Positions 24,138 through 32,968 of a stretch of 64,000 nucleotides of DNA are shown one piece after another. The stretch comes from Amycolatopsis sp. QT-25 (GTDB lineage Bacteria > Actinomycetota > Actinomycetes > Mycobacteriales > Pseudonocardiaceae). The first letter of the stretch is position 1. Each line of letters starts with the position of its first letter. Where the stretch lies: positions 2,790,001 through 2,854,000 of the forward strand of contig NZ_CP120210.1 in the NCBI RefSeq assembly GCF_029369745.1. Reading direction: 5' to 3'. The position numbers and the translations under genes were made by a program. Under the pieces are notes generated by a model. That model worked only from the letters and a program-made list of their open reading frames with translations. It was not told the origin of the DNA and made no database searches.

Positions 24138-24241
24138 ACCTGAGCGCACATCCGCATCATCTCGAGGTCGGTGACCATGGCTGAACAGCGCATCATCGTG
24201 TCGGCGCACATGCGGGACATGTCCGCGCAGGTCACACCCAT
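24131..24241 (-). pseudogene. Short Cys/Met-rich frame, possible remnant of a helical metal-binding protein
   Basis: A 36-codon frame runs from ATG at 24241 to TAA at 24131, within the last repeat unit. It encodes GVTCADMSRMCADTMM then RCSAMVTDLEMMRMCAQ, a regular spacing of Cys and Met on predicted helices like the DUF326/four-helix copper-binding proteins. No ribosome site is visible and the frame ends in repeat DNA, so this looks like a truncated gene end. The remaining stretch to aspS (24242-24398) shows nothing else but the aspS leader. Confidence 0.35.
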
Positions 24242-24398
24242 GGTCGCGTTCCGGCCAAGACCTCGGCTCCGCCGACAGGCTCCTGAGCGCACCCGGCTTG
24301 TACCTGGTCGCGTGGCATCAGGGGCGATTCGTTAGCCTTTGACGTCGGCGAAAAGCCGTCGAATCGCAGAATCGTGATGCCGAAGGAGAGCACCCGCA

Positions 24399-26171
24399 GT
24401 GCTTCGCACCCACAAAGCCGGCACCTTGCGTGCCGAGCATGCCGGTCAGACGGTCACCCTCACCGGATGGGTGGCTCGGCGGCGCGATCACGGCGGCGTC
24501 ATCTTCATCGATCTGCGCGACGCCGGCGGAGTGAGCCAGATCGTCTTCCGCGAGGGTGAGATGGCCGAGCGCGCCCACCAGCTGCGCTCCGAATACTGTG
24601 TCCGCGTCGTCGGCGAGGTCGCGAAGCGCCCCGAGGGCAACGCCAACGCCGAGATCCCCACCGGTGAGATCGAGGTGCTGGTCACCGAGCTCGAGGTGCT
24701 GTCCGAGGCCGCCGTACTGCCGTTCCCGATCGACGACCGGGTCGACGTCGGCGAGGAGGTGCGCCTCAAGCACCGCTACCTCGACCTGCGCCGCAGCGGT
24801 CCCGCGGCCGCGATGCGCCTGCGCAGCGAGGTCAACCGCGCCGCCCGCGAGGTGCTGCACGCGCAGGAGTTCGTCGAGGTCGAGACCCCGACCATGACCC
24901 GCTCCACCCCCGAAGGCGCCCGCGACTTCGTGGTCCCGGCCCGGCTCAAGCCCGGTTCCTGGTACGCGCTCCCGCAGTCGCCCCAGCTGTTCAAGCAGCT
25001 GCTCATGGTCGGCGGGCTCGAGCGGTACTACCAGATCGCGCGCTGCTACCGGGACGAGGACTTCCGCGCCGACCGGCAGCCGGAGTTCACCCAGCTCGAC
25101 ATCGAGATGAGCTTCGTCGAACAGGACGACGTCATCGCCCTCGGCGAGGACGTCGTGACGGCGCTGTGGAAGCTGATCGGCGCCGAGATCCCCCGGCCGT
25201 TCCGGCGCATCACCTACGCCGAGGCGATGGAGAAGTACGGTTCGGACAAGCCGGACCTGCGCTTCGACCTCGAGCTCACCGACATGACGGCGTTCTTCGC
25301 CGACACCCCGTTCCGTGTGTTCCAGGCGCCGTACGTCGGCGCCGTCGTGATGGCGGGCGGGGCCGACCAGCCGCGCCGCACCCTCGACGCCTGGCAGGAC
25401 TTCGCCAAGCAGCGCGGGCACCGCGGGCTCGCCTACATCCTCGTGAACGAGGACGGCACCCTCGGCGGCCCGGTCGCGAAGAACCTGTCGGAAAAGGAGC
25501 GCGAGACCGTCGCCGAAGCCGTCGGCGCCAAGCCCGGCGACTGCGTCTTCTTCGCCGCGGGCAAGGCCGCCGACGCGCGGGCGCTGCTGGGCGCCACCCG
25601 GCTGGAGATCGGCAGCCGTCTCGGCCTGATCGACGAGAACGCCTGGTCGTTCGTCTGGGTCGTCGACTTCCCGATGTTCATCTCGGCCGAGGAGTCCGAC
25701 GACGTCGCCGTCGGCGGTGGCAAGTGGAAGGCACTGCACCACGCCTTCACCTCGCCGACCCCGGAGTGGATCGGCAAACTCGCCGACGACCCCGGCAACG
25801 CCCTGGCCTACGCCTACGACATCGTCTGCAACGGCAACGAGATCGGCGGCGGCTCGATCCGTATCCACCAGCAGGAACTGCAGAAGCAGGTCTTCGAGCT
25901 GATGGGCCTGTCCGAGGACGAGGCGCAGGAGAAGTTCGGCTTCCTGCTCGACGCCTTCGCCTTCGGCCCGCCGCCGCACGGCGGGATCGCCTTCGGCTGG
26001 GACCGCATCGTCATGCTGCTGGCCAAGGCCGAGTCGCTGCGTGACGTGATCGCCTTCCCGAAGACCGGCGGCGGGTTCGACCCGCTGACCGCCGCTCCCG
26101 CGCCGATCACGGCGGAGCAGCGCAAGGAGGCGGGCATCGACGCCAAGCCCGCGCCGCCGGTCAAGAACTGA
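24399..26171 (+). CDS. aspS: Aspartyl-tRNA synthetase
   Basis: GTG at 24399 has AAGGAG 10 nt upstream; 590 aa is the normal bacterial length. The N-terminal OB-fold anticodon domain ([20 protein letters not shown]) is followed by class II motif 2, [21 protein letters not shown] in two pieces, the bacterial GAD insertion, and motif 3, [13 protein letters not shown]. It charges tRNA-Asp; many actinobacterial enzymes of this type also charge tRNA-Asn, which sequence reading cannot settle. The stop overlaps the DUF389 start (TGATG). Confidence 0.97.
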   Translation: MLRTHKAGTLRAEHAGQTVTLTGWVARRRDHGGVIFIDLRDAGGVSQIVFREGEMAERAHQLRSEYCVRVVGEVAKRPEGNANAEIPTGEIEVLVTELEVLSEAAVLPFPIDDRVDVGEEVRLKHRYLDLRRSGPAAAMRLRSEVNRAAREVLHAQEFVEVETPTMTRSTPEGARDFVVPARLKPGSWYALPQSPQLFKQLLMVGGLERYYQIARCYRDEDFRADRQPEFTQLDIEMSFVEQDDVIALGEDVVTALWKLIGAEIPRPFRRITYAEAMEKYGSDKPDLRFDLELTDMTAFFADTPFRVFQAPYVGAVVMAGGADQPRRTLDAWQDFAKQRGHRGLAYILVNEDGTLGGPVAKNLSEKERETVAEAVGAKPGDCVFFAAGKAADARALLGATRLEIGSRLGLIDENAWSFVWVVDFPMFISAEESDDVAVGGGKWKALHHAFTSPTPEWIGKLADDPGNALAYAYDIVCNGNEIGGGSIRIHQQELQKQVFELMGLSEDEAQEKFGFLLDAFAFGPPPHGGIAFGWDRIVMLLAKAESLRDVIAFPKTGGGFDPLTAAPAPITAEQRKEAGIDAKPAPPVKN

Positions 26172-27112
26172 TGCTCCACCTCAGGGCCGTGTGCCCGCCG
26201 GACCGGACCGAGGAAGCGATCCGGATCCTGCGGGCACACACCGGAACCGCGCACCTCGTCGTGCATCACGGGGTGGCGGTCGCGCCCGAGGGCGACTTGA
26301 TCGAAGCGGACATCGCCCGCGAGGCGACCGACGAGATCATCGAGTCGCTGTGCGGACTCGACCTGGACCACACCGGTGGCATCACGCTGGAGGCGCTGGA
26401 CACCGCGGTGTCCGACGCCGCGGACAAGGCCGAGGAAGCCGCGCCGGGCGAAGGCGCGGACGCGGTGGTGTGGCAGGAACTCGTCGGCCGCTCCGGCGAG
26501 GAATCCCGGCTCACCTGGACGTTTCAGGCGTTCCTGACCATCGCGTGCCTGCTGGCGGCGGTGGGGGTGATCACCAACTCGTCGGTCACCATCGTCGGGG
26601 CCATGGTCGTGGGGCCGGAATTCGGCCCGCTGGCGGCCATCGCCGTCGGGTTGGTGCTCCGGCGTGGAGATCTCGTGAAGCAGGGCGCCGTCGCGCTGCT
26701 CGGCGGTTTCCCGATCGCGATGGTGATCACCCTCGGTGTGGTTCTGGTGGGCAACGCCACCGGAGCGCTCGAAGTCGGCAAACTCGCGGACAACCACGAG
26801 GCGGATTTCATCTACCAGGTGGGAATCGCGTCACTCATCGTCGCGCTGCTCGCCGGCGCGGCCGGGATGCTTTCCATGACTTCGGCCAAATCCGCCGCGC
26901 TCGTGGGCGTGTTCATTTCGGTGACGACGGTTCCCGCGGCGGGTTACGCGGTGGTCGCGGCGGTTGCCGGTCAGTGGGAACGGTGCCTTTATTCGGCCGG
27001 TCAGCTGCTGGTCAATCTCCTCGGAATCGTTGCAGCTGCGGCCATTGTGCTGATGTTGCGCCGTCGTGGGCAACGATCGAGGGTGATGGAACGTCCGCTT
27101 TCCCGCGGATGA
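26171..27112 (+). CDS. DUF389 family membrane protein
   Basis: The 313-aa protein has a soluble N-terminal domain of about 115 residues and then about five membrane helices, with the DUF389 signatures ITNSSVTIVGAMVVGPEFGPLAAIA and GMLSMTSAKSAALVGVFISVTTVPAAG in two pieces. Topology fits a transporter-like inner-membrane protein; the substrate is unknown. It starts one base inside the aspS stop and is probably co-transcribed with it. The basic C-terminal tail RRRGQRSRVMERP is likely cytoplasmic. Confidence 0.85.
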   Translation: MLHLRAVCPPDRTEEAIRILRAHTGTAHLVVHHGVAVAPEGDLIEADIAREATDEIIESLCGLDLDHTGGITLEALDTAVSDAADKAEEAAPGEGADAVVWQELVGRSGEESRLTWTFQAFLTIACLLAAVGVITNSSVTIVGAMVVGPEFGPLAAIAVGLVLRRGDLVKQGAVALLGGFPIAMVITLGVVLVGNATGALEVGKLADNHEADFIYQVGIASLIVALLAGAAGMLSMTSAKSAALVGVFISVTTVPAAGYAVVAAVAGQWERCLYSAGQLLVNLLGIVAAAAIVLMLRRRGQRSRVMERPLSRG

Positions 27113-27191
27113 GTCCCAGATCGCGTCAGTGCGCGCGGTTGCCCGGATCTCAGTGGTCATGGTTGCTCAGTCACGAGTAGGGTCGGTGACA

Positions 27192-28379
27192 ATGACAGTC
27201 GATACCTCCTCTGCCGACGATTCGACCGTCGGAGCTGGAGCCGAAACCCTCGCCGTCGCGGCCGCGGTCGCCGCCGGCGAGTCGGTCCTTTCGCGCCGAT
27301 TCGGCAGCGCGATCACCCTCGTCGCCCCCGAAGAGCTCGCCGGCAGTGGCCCGGCGACGGTCGTGCGGGCGCGGGTGGCGTCGTCGCCGTTCGCGTTGCC
27401 GCGGACCCTCGTGATCAAGCACTACCCCGATCCACCCGAACCGGGACGGCCTGATCCGTTCGCGCAGGAGGCGGTCAGCTACCAGCTGTTCACCGCGCTC
27501 GCGCCGGAGGACCGGATGTGCCCGGAGCTGCTGGCCCACGACGGCCGGGATCGTGTCCTGGTGATCGAGGACCTCGGCGGCGTCCCGACGCTGCACGACA
27601 AGCTCCACGCCCGTGACGCTCGTGGCGCCGAACGCGCGCTGCTGTCCTGGGCGCGGTCGCTGGGCAGACTGCACGCGAGCACGGCGAGCCGCGAGCCCGA
27701 TTTCAACGCGCTGCTGCGCCGTCTGGGCGGCCCGGTCAAGCACGAGGACCCGCCGCTGCCCGCGGTCTGCGCGCAACTGCCGGGGCTGCTGGAGGAGCTG
27801 CTCGACGTCGAGACCCCGGAGCCGGTGCAGCGCCGGGTCATGCACGTCGCCGAGCGGGCGGGTTCACCGTCCTATCGTGCGTTCAGCCCGGTCGATCTCA
27901 GCCCGGACAACAACCTGGTGACCAGCAGCGGGGTGCGCTTCCTCGATTTCGAACGCGGCCGGGTGCGCAGCACCTTGATGGACGTGGCGTACCTGCGGCT
28001 CCCGTTCGCGTCGAGCGAGGACGCGCTGGCGCTGCCACCGGGGATGAGCGAGGCGATGATCGCGGCCTGGCGGTCCGAGGTCGTCTCGGTCTGGCCGGGC
28101 CTCGCGGACGAGGACGCCCTGGCCGACCACCTGATGGACGGTCAGCTGCTCCTGATGTGGGTCATCACCTGGGAGATCCTCCCGGAGCTGGACCTGCGGC
28201 GGCACGCCACGCCGATCAGCCGGGAGGCCGCGCTGGTCACCTGGTGGCGTGAACTGGCCAAGCAATCGCTGCGAGCCCGCCTGACGGACATCTCCGAGCA
28301 CGCCACCAGGGTCGCCGCGGCGCTCGGGGCCAGGCTGGGGCCGCACGCGGACCTCGCCTTCTACCCGGCGTTCCGGTAG
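27192..28379 (+). CDS. Aminoglycoside-phosphotransferase-fold protein
   Basis: ATG at 27192 (MTVDTSSADD), 395 aa, with TAGGGT at 27177-27182 as a probable -10 of a nearly leaderless message. The kinase-like fold is suggested by LVIKHYPDP (possible ATP lysine), RVLVIEDLGGVPTLHD (hinge region), VDLSPDNNL (catalytic-loop position, normally HxDxxxxN; here the His is replaced) and VRFLDFERGR (DFG-like metal site). The altered catalytic loop means small-molecule kinase activity needs proof. It stands alone between DUF389 and SGNH genes. Confidence 0.7.
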   Translation: MTVDTSSADDSTVGAGAETLAVAAAVAAGESVLSRRFGSAITLVAPEELAGSGPATVVRARVASSPFALPRTLVIKHYPDPPEPGRPDPFAQEAVSYQLFTALAPEDRMCPELLAHDGRDRVLVIEDLGGVPTLHDKLHARDARGAERALLSWARSLGRLHASTASREPDFNALLRRLGGPVKHEDPPLPAVCAQLPGLLEELLDVETPEPVQRRVMHVAERAGSPSYRAFSPVDLSPDNNLVTSSGVRFLDFERGRVRSTLMDVAYLRLPFASSEDALALPPGMSEAMIAAWRSEVVSVWPGLADEDALADHLMDGQLLLMWVITWEILPELDLRRHATPISREAALVTWWRELAKQSLRARLTDISEHATRVAAALGARLGPHADLAFYPAFR

Positions 28380-28454
28380 CCGCCGCACGGACTTTTCGCT
28401 CGACCGTCCTCACCGCGTTACCCAGGCATCACCGCCGGTGAGTCTGCGTGGCCG

Positions 28455-29303
28455 ATGGTGGCCACCGTGACCGTGATCAGTGTCGAAGTCACTCCGAGTC
28501 CCCCACCTCTTCTTCCACCCGCCCCGGCCGTACCGCGGTCCGCGCGCAGACTGGTCGTGCTCGGCGATTCCACGGCCGTGGGCCTCGGCGACCCGCTGCC
28601 GAACCGAGGCGGCTGGCGCGGGGTCGGCCCGCTCGTCGCCGAGGCGCTGGGCGTCGAGCCGGACGGCTATCTGAACCCGTCGTTCACCGGAGCGCGCATG
28701 GGCTGCGTGCTGACGAAGCAGCTCCCCGCGGCGGTGGCGCACCGGCCGGACGTCGCGCTGGTGGTGGCGGGGATGAACGACACACTGCGTCCCGATTTCA
28801 GCGCCGAGAAGATCGCCGCGGACCTCACCGGGGTGATCCGTGCGCTGGCCGCCATCGGCACCACCGTGGTCCCGGTGCGTTACCACGACCACGGCAAGGT
28901 TTTCCGCCTACCGGGGTCGCTGCGGCGCGCGTTGAGCGAGCGGGTGGCCGAACTGAACGCCGCCATCGCCGATGTCGTCGAGCGCGAAGACGTGCCGTGT
29001 CTCGACCTCGAACTGCTGCCCGGCGCCTACGACCTGAGCGCGTGGAGCGTCGACCGGCTGCACCCGTCGGAGCTCGGGCACCGGATGCTGGCCACCGGGT
29101 TCGTCGAACGGCTCACCGAGGCCGGGTTCGCGGTGCCCAGGCCGGTCAGCCTGACCTGCTCGGGGGGCGTCGAACCGAGCGCCGCCGGACACGTCGGCTG
29201 GCTGGTCCTCAAAGGCGTCCCGTGGGTGTGGCGGCGGGGCCGCGAATTCGCGCCGTACGCCGCCGTGATCATGTGGCACTCGTTCCGGGAGCGGCTGCGC
29301 TGA
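28455..29303 (+). CDS. SGNH/GDSL hydrolase family protein
   Basis: The 282-aa protein has block [16 protein letters not shown] (Ser of GDS), block [15 protein letters not shown] (Asn) and block [12 protein letters not shown] (Asp-x-x-His), the full SGNH catalytic set. The N-terminus is short and proline-rich, without a convincing signal peptide, so it may be cytoplasmic. Family members are esterases or lipases; the natural substrate is unknown. The first codon could be the ATG at 28455 or a nearby downstream GTG. Confidence 0.85.
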   Translation: MVATVTVISVEVTPSPPPLLPPAPAVPRSARRLVVLGDSTAVGLGDPLPNRGGWRGVGPLVAEALGVEPDGYLNPSFTGARMGCVLTKQLPAAVAHRPDVALVVAGMNDTLRPDFSAEKIAADLTGVIRALAAIGTTVVPVRYHDHGKVFRLPGSLRRALSERVAELNAAIADVVEREDVPCLDLELLPGAYDLSAWSVDRLHPSELGHRMLATGFVERLTEAGFAVPRPVSLTCSGGVEPSAAGHVGWLVLKGVPWVWRRGREFAPYAAVIMWHSFRERLR

Positions 29304-29346
29304 CCTGTGGCCGGAACCGTCGGTGGCTACGGCTACCGTCGACACC

Positions 29347-30753
29347 GTGGCACAGGACGAACTCTTCACCGTGAACCCCGACCTCGGGCCGCCGCCGGGG
29401 CATGCCGAGCCGAGGGAGGTCGTGGGGGACGGGCCCCGCGGAGAGGGGGGCGGGAAGAACGCCGACCCGGCAAGCTCACCGCTGGCGGTGCGGATGCGGC
29501 CGCGGTCGCTCGACGAGGTCGTCGGCCAGCAGCATCTGCTGCGCGAGGGCGCGCCGCTGCGACGGCTCGTCGAAGGCGCGGCCCCGGCCTCGGTGCTGCT
29601 CTACGGCCCGCCGGGGACGGGCAAGACCACGCTGGCGAACCTCGTCTCGGCCGCGACCGGCCGCCGGTTCGTAGCGATGTCGGCGTTGTCGGCCGGGGTG
29701 AAGGAGGTGCGCGGGGTGATCGAGGAAGCCCGCCGCCGCCGGAACTACAACGCCGAGAACACGGTGCTCTTCATCGACGAGGTCCACCGGTTCTCCAAGA
29801 CCCAGCAGGACGCCCTGCTCGGCGCCGTCGAAGACCGGACGGTGCTGCTGGTGGCCGCCACCACGGAGAACCCGTCGTTCTCCGTCGTCTCGCCGCTGCT
29901 TTCGCGGTCGCTGGTGCTCCAGTTGCGGCCGCTGACCGACGCCGACATCGTCGCGCTGATCGACCGCGCGCTGGCCGACGAACGCGGTCTCGGTGGCGAA
30001 CTCACCCTGACCGAGGACGCCCGGGCGCATCTGGTGCGGCTGGCCTCCGGGGACGCGCGGCGTGCGCTGACCGCGCTGGAAGCGGCCGCGGACGCGGCGA
30101 GCGCGACCGAGGCCAAGACGATCGACCTCGCCATCGTCGAGTCCACAGTGGACAAGGCGGCGGTGCGCTACGACCGTGACGGCGATCAGCACTACGACGT
30201 CATCAGCGCGTTCATCAAATCGATCCGCGGTTCCGATGTCGACGCCGCGCTGCACTATCTGGCGCGGATGATCGAAGCGGGGGAGGACCCGCGGTTCCTT
30301 GCTCGCCGCCTGGTGGTGCACGCGAGCGAGGACATCGGCATGGCCGATCCGACGGCACTGCAGTCGGCCATCGCGGCGGCGCACGCCGTGCAGTTCATCG
30401 GGATGCCGGAAGGCCGTCTCGCGCTGGCGCAGGCGACCGTGCACCTGGCGACGGCGCCGAAGTCGAACGCCATCGTCACCAGCATCGACGCCGCGCTCAG
30501 CGACGTCCGTTCCGGGCGGATCGGCACGGTACCGCCGCATCTGCGGGACGGGCATTACGCGGGGGCGGAGAAACTCGGAAACGCGAAGGGCTATCGGCAT
30601 CCGCAGAAAGTGCCGGAAGGTGTTCTGGCGCAGCAGTACCCACCGGACGAACTGGTCGGCCGGGATTATTACGAACCGACACAGCGCGGGGCGGAGCGGA
30701 CGTTGTACGAGCGGGTGCCGAAGCTGCGGCGCACCGTTCGGGGGGAGCGGTAG
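29347..30753 (+). CDS. rarA: Replication-associated recombination protein A
   Basis: GTG at 29347 gives VAQDELFTV, 468 aa; a frame 8 codons longer has no support. An N-terminal extension rich in Gly/Glu precedes the AAA+ core: Walker [15 protein letters not shown], Walker [16 protein letters not shown], sensor [11 protein letters not shown] and arginine finger LLSRSLV. The C-terminal tetramerisation part has [16 protein letters not shown] sequence ([15 protein letters not shown]) and [17 protein letters not shown]. RarA (MgsA) acts at stalled replication forks. TACCGT lies just upstream as a possible -10. Confidence 0.92.
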   Translation: MAQDELFTVNPDLGPPPGHAEPREVVGDGPRGEGGGKNADPASSPLAVRMRPRSLDEVVGQQHLLREGAPLRRLVEGAAPASVLLYGPPGTGKTTLANLVSAATGRRFVAMSALSAGVKEVRGVIEEARRRRNYNAENTVLFIDEVHRFSKTQQDALLGAVEDRTVLLVAATTENPSFSVVSPLLSRSLVLQLRPLTDADIVALIDRALADERGLGGELTLTEDARAHLVRLASGDARRALTALEAAADAASATEAKTIDLAIVESTVDKAAVRYDRDGDQHYDVISAFIKSIRGSDVDAALHYLARMIEAGEDPRFLARRLVVHASEDIGMADPTALQSAIAAAHAVQFIGMPEGRLALAQATVHLATAPKSNAIVTSIDAALSDVRSGRIGTVPPHLRDGHYAGAEKLGNAKGYRHPQKVPEGVLAQQYPPDELVGRDYYEPTQRGAERTLYERVPKLRRTVRGER

Positions 30754-30801
30754 CCCGCATTCGGAGTAATGCCAAGGTGATCGGTAACGTTCACTGATCA
30801 T

Positions 30802-30815
30802 GGGGATATATCCCC
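30802..30815. promoter_or_regulatory. Perfect 14-bp palindrome upstream of the ALF-repeat gene
   Basis: GGGGATATATCCCC is self-complementary and AT-centred in GC-rich DNA, 92 bp before the ATG at 30907. It is a plausible operator; no regulator is assigned. Confidence 0.35.
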
Positions 30816-30906
30816 GGTGGCTGGGGGATCACCGGGTTGTCACGCTGGGTGGGATTCCCCGTGCTCGACCACGACGGCGAGCAGAACGGAATCGACAACC
30901 TCACCT

Positions 30907-32007
30907 ATGACGATCAAGGACAATTCCAGTGTTCGCAAGTTGATGGCCTCCTCCGTCGCCGTTCTCGCCGCGGCGACCGTCGCGACCGGGGTGCTCGCTC
31001 CGGCGGTGGCGACCGCCGCTCCGGCCGGAGCTTCGGCTCCCGCGACACAGATGTCGGATGAGCTGCGCACCGACGCAGCCGCCGTCGTCGGGCTCACGGT
31101 CACCCCAGAACTGCTGCGGATCAGTGAAAGCGACTTCGTCCACGAGATCTACCGGGCCGCGAAACTGCGTGGCGAGACCGCGCAGGAGGTCCAGTTCGCG
31201 GCACTCGACGCCTACAACGGCGGGTGGACCTCGTTGTTCCTGAAGACCGGGATCTACGAGGCACAGCAGCGGGATCTGGCCCGGGAAGCGATTCGTCAGG
31301 CCCGGCGCGCGGAGCGGCAGCCCGCCGCTACGCTGCTCGGCTTCGAGTTGACCTCGATCCTGCTGACCCAGGACGACAAGAACTTCGTCTTCGCGCTGTG
31401 GGAACGGGCCGCCGGCGGGTCGTTCGTGAAGTCCGCCGCGGGCAAGGCGTTCAGCGGAACTCCGGCGGAACACAAGGAGTTCATCGTTCGCGGGATCTTC
31501 GTCGAGCACCAGCGTGATGTGGACGCGGCGAAGGAAGCGGCCGAGAAGGAAGCCGCGGAAAAGAAGCTCCGCGACGCGCGGGTGAAGGCGGCCGCCGTCG
31601 TCGGCATGGACCCTGCCCTGGCCGCGCAGCTCACGGACGAGTACTTCGTGCAGCAGATCTGGACCTGGGACCTGGCGCCTCGGGACTCCGAGGTGTGGTA
31701 CCAGGCTTACCGCAGCCAGACGCCGGAGCAGTGGCGGACTTTCATCGACACCGGCATCTTCGAAGCCGCGGCCAAGGACAAGGTGGACGCGATCAAGATC
31801 CGCGCCGCCGCCGTCGTCGGTATCGAGGCCGGATACGCCAGGTATCTTCAGGAAGGGCCCTTGGTCCGCGAGATCTGGAGCAAGGCGAGGTCCGGGAGTC
31901 AGGTCCAGGCCGCCGCCTATCGGGCCCTGCAAAGCGAGTCTCCCGCGCAGTGGCGAGTCTTCCTGGAAACGGGCATTTTCGTCGCCGATGCGGCGGACAA
32001 GTCCTGA
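30907..32007 (+). CDS. Secreted ALF-repeat protein
   Basis: ATG at 30907 gives 366 aa with a signal peptide: basic start MTIKDNSSVRK, hydrophobic stretch to about residue 35, Ala-rich cleavage region VATAAPAGA. The mature part holds about four repeats of roughly 75 residues, each opening with AAAVVG or similar and closing with W-x-x-F-x-x-TGIF/Y-x-A. This matches the short actinobacterial ALF repeat. A Lys/Glu-rich coiled segment (EAAEKEAAEKK) joins repeats two and three. Function is unknown; related proteins occur at actinobacterial cell surfaces. Confidence 0.8.
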   Translation: MTIKDNSSVRKLMASSVAVLAAATVATGVLAPAVATAAPAGASAPATQMSDELRTDAAAVVGLTVTPELLRISESDFVHEIYRAAKLRGETAQEVQFAALDAYNGGWTSLFLKTGIYEAQQRDLAREAIRQARRAERQPAATLLGFELTSILLTQDDKNFVFALWERAAGGSFVKSAAGKAFSGTPAEHKEFIVRGIFVEHQRDVDAAKEAAEKEAAEKKLRDARVKAAAVVGMDPALAAQLTDEYFVQQIWTWDLAPRDSEVWYQAYRSQTPEQWRTFIDTGIFEAAAKDKVDAIKIRAAAVVGIEAGYARYLQEGPLVREIWSKARSGSQVQAAAYRALQSESPAQWRVFLETGIFVADAADKS

Positions 32008-32067
32008 GGATTTTCTCGGGGCGTTCGTGTGGGTGAGTGCCTGTGTGGCTGCGGCGGGCGAGGGGAT

Positions 32068-32124
32068 GTTCCGTGAAGGGCCCCTTGAGGGACCCAGGGT
32101 CCATCGAGGGGCCCTTCACGGAAC
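32068..32124 (+). terminator. Hairpin after the ALF-repeat gene (family copy F)
   Basis: GTTCCGTGAAGGGCCCCT (32068-32085) pairs with 32107-32124 over 18 bp. A second palindrome, GGACCCaGGGTCC (32090-32102), is nested in the loop. It lies 60 bp after the stop at 32007. The remaining 230 bp to 32357 show no gene. Confidence 0.7.
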
Positions 32125-32357
32125 GGAAATCCCTCGGGCTCAGTGGTGCCGCCAGTCACGAGGGGGCGCGTGAAGGACCCTTTCGCTGAGTTTGTCTGCC
32201 GCCAAGTGACGAAAGCGACCAGAAACCATGCCTTGCGGAGAAAATCACCGTTGAATCGGCAGGCGCGAACCAGAACAGTAAAGCTCCCTTGGGATTCTCT
32301 TGATCCCGTCCTGGACAGTTGGACCATTCCCGTTCGGTTCAGCGTCGCGCGCCGAAC

Positions 32358-32705
32358 ATGTCCGTCAGCGAGTATCCCGCGCATGGACATTCCAGGGTCG
32401 GTGTTCCCGACGCGCTGGCGTCGCGTATGTCGATGGCCGAACACCACGAATATCTGAGCCGCCGCTCGATGCTCAAGGTGACCGAGACCGTGTTCTCATC
32501 GCGGGTGCGCTACACCGGATACTCGTTCCTCGCCATCGACGTCGAGCCCGCCTGGCCCGGCTGCCGGATCGCGCTGACCGTGCGGACCCTGCGCAACGAC
32601 GGCGTCGAGATCGACCGGTTCACCCTGCGCCGCACCGCGTGTCTTCACCGGTCGCGGCAAGCGTCGGCTCTCTCGGCGGTGATCCCGGAGACGCTTGATG
32701 TATAA
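32358..32705 (+). pseudogene. Probable remnant of a metallophosphoesterase (N- and C-terminal pieces joined)
   Basis: The frame from ATG 32358 starts like secreted actinobacterial phosphoesterases, with GVPDALASRMSMAEHHEYLS then the Tat-like RRSMLK, but no hydrophobic stretch follows. It runs straight into YTGYSFLAIDVEPAWPGCR and RTLRNDGVEIDRFTLRRTA, which resembles the extreme C-terminus of the same family. The metal-binding centre is absent. An internal deletion of a formerly about 500-aa gene best explains this; family identity is from pattern memory and moderate. Confidence 0.4.
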
Positions 32706-32898
32706 CGATATATACGGTTCCGCGGGAGAAATCGACATTGTCGGCTGGGCGACGGTGAACGAGCCACCCGATCGTCTCCGCTGTCGAACGCGTCGGTCGG
32801 CCAAAATCACCTTTCCGGTGACCGGGACGATCCTCAACGCGGGCACGTGACTCCGACCATGCCCCTCAACGAGTCGTCTGGCCCCGCGGAAGCTCCGA

Positions 32899-32953
32899 CG
32901 CCAGGAAAGGTCCTTTCCTTGCGAAATTCGCAAGGAAAGGACCTTTCCTGGCG
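32899..32953. terminator. Bidirectional hairpin (family copy C)
   Basis: Arms 32899-32925 and 32927-32953 are complementary over 27 bp; core AGGAAAGGTCCTTTCCTTGC. It lies 16 bp past the chitinase stop and downstream of the phosphoesterase remnant. The arm core is nearly the same as that of the hairpin at 15314. Confidence 0.8.
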
Positions 32954-32968
32954 CGCTGCCGGGCTCGG

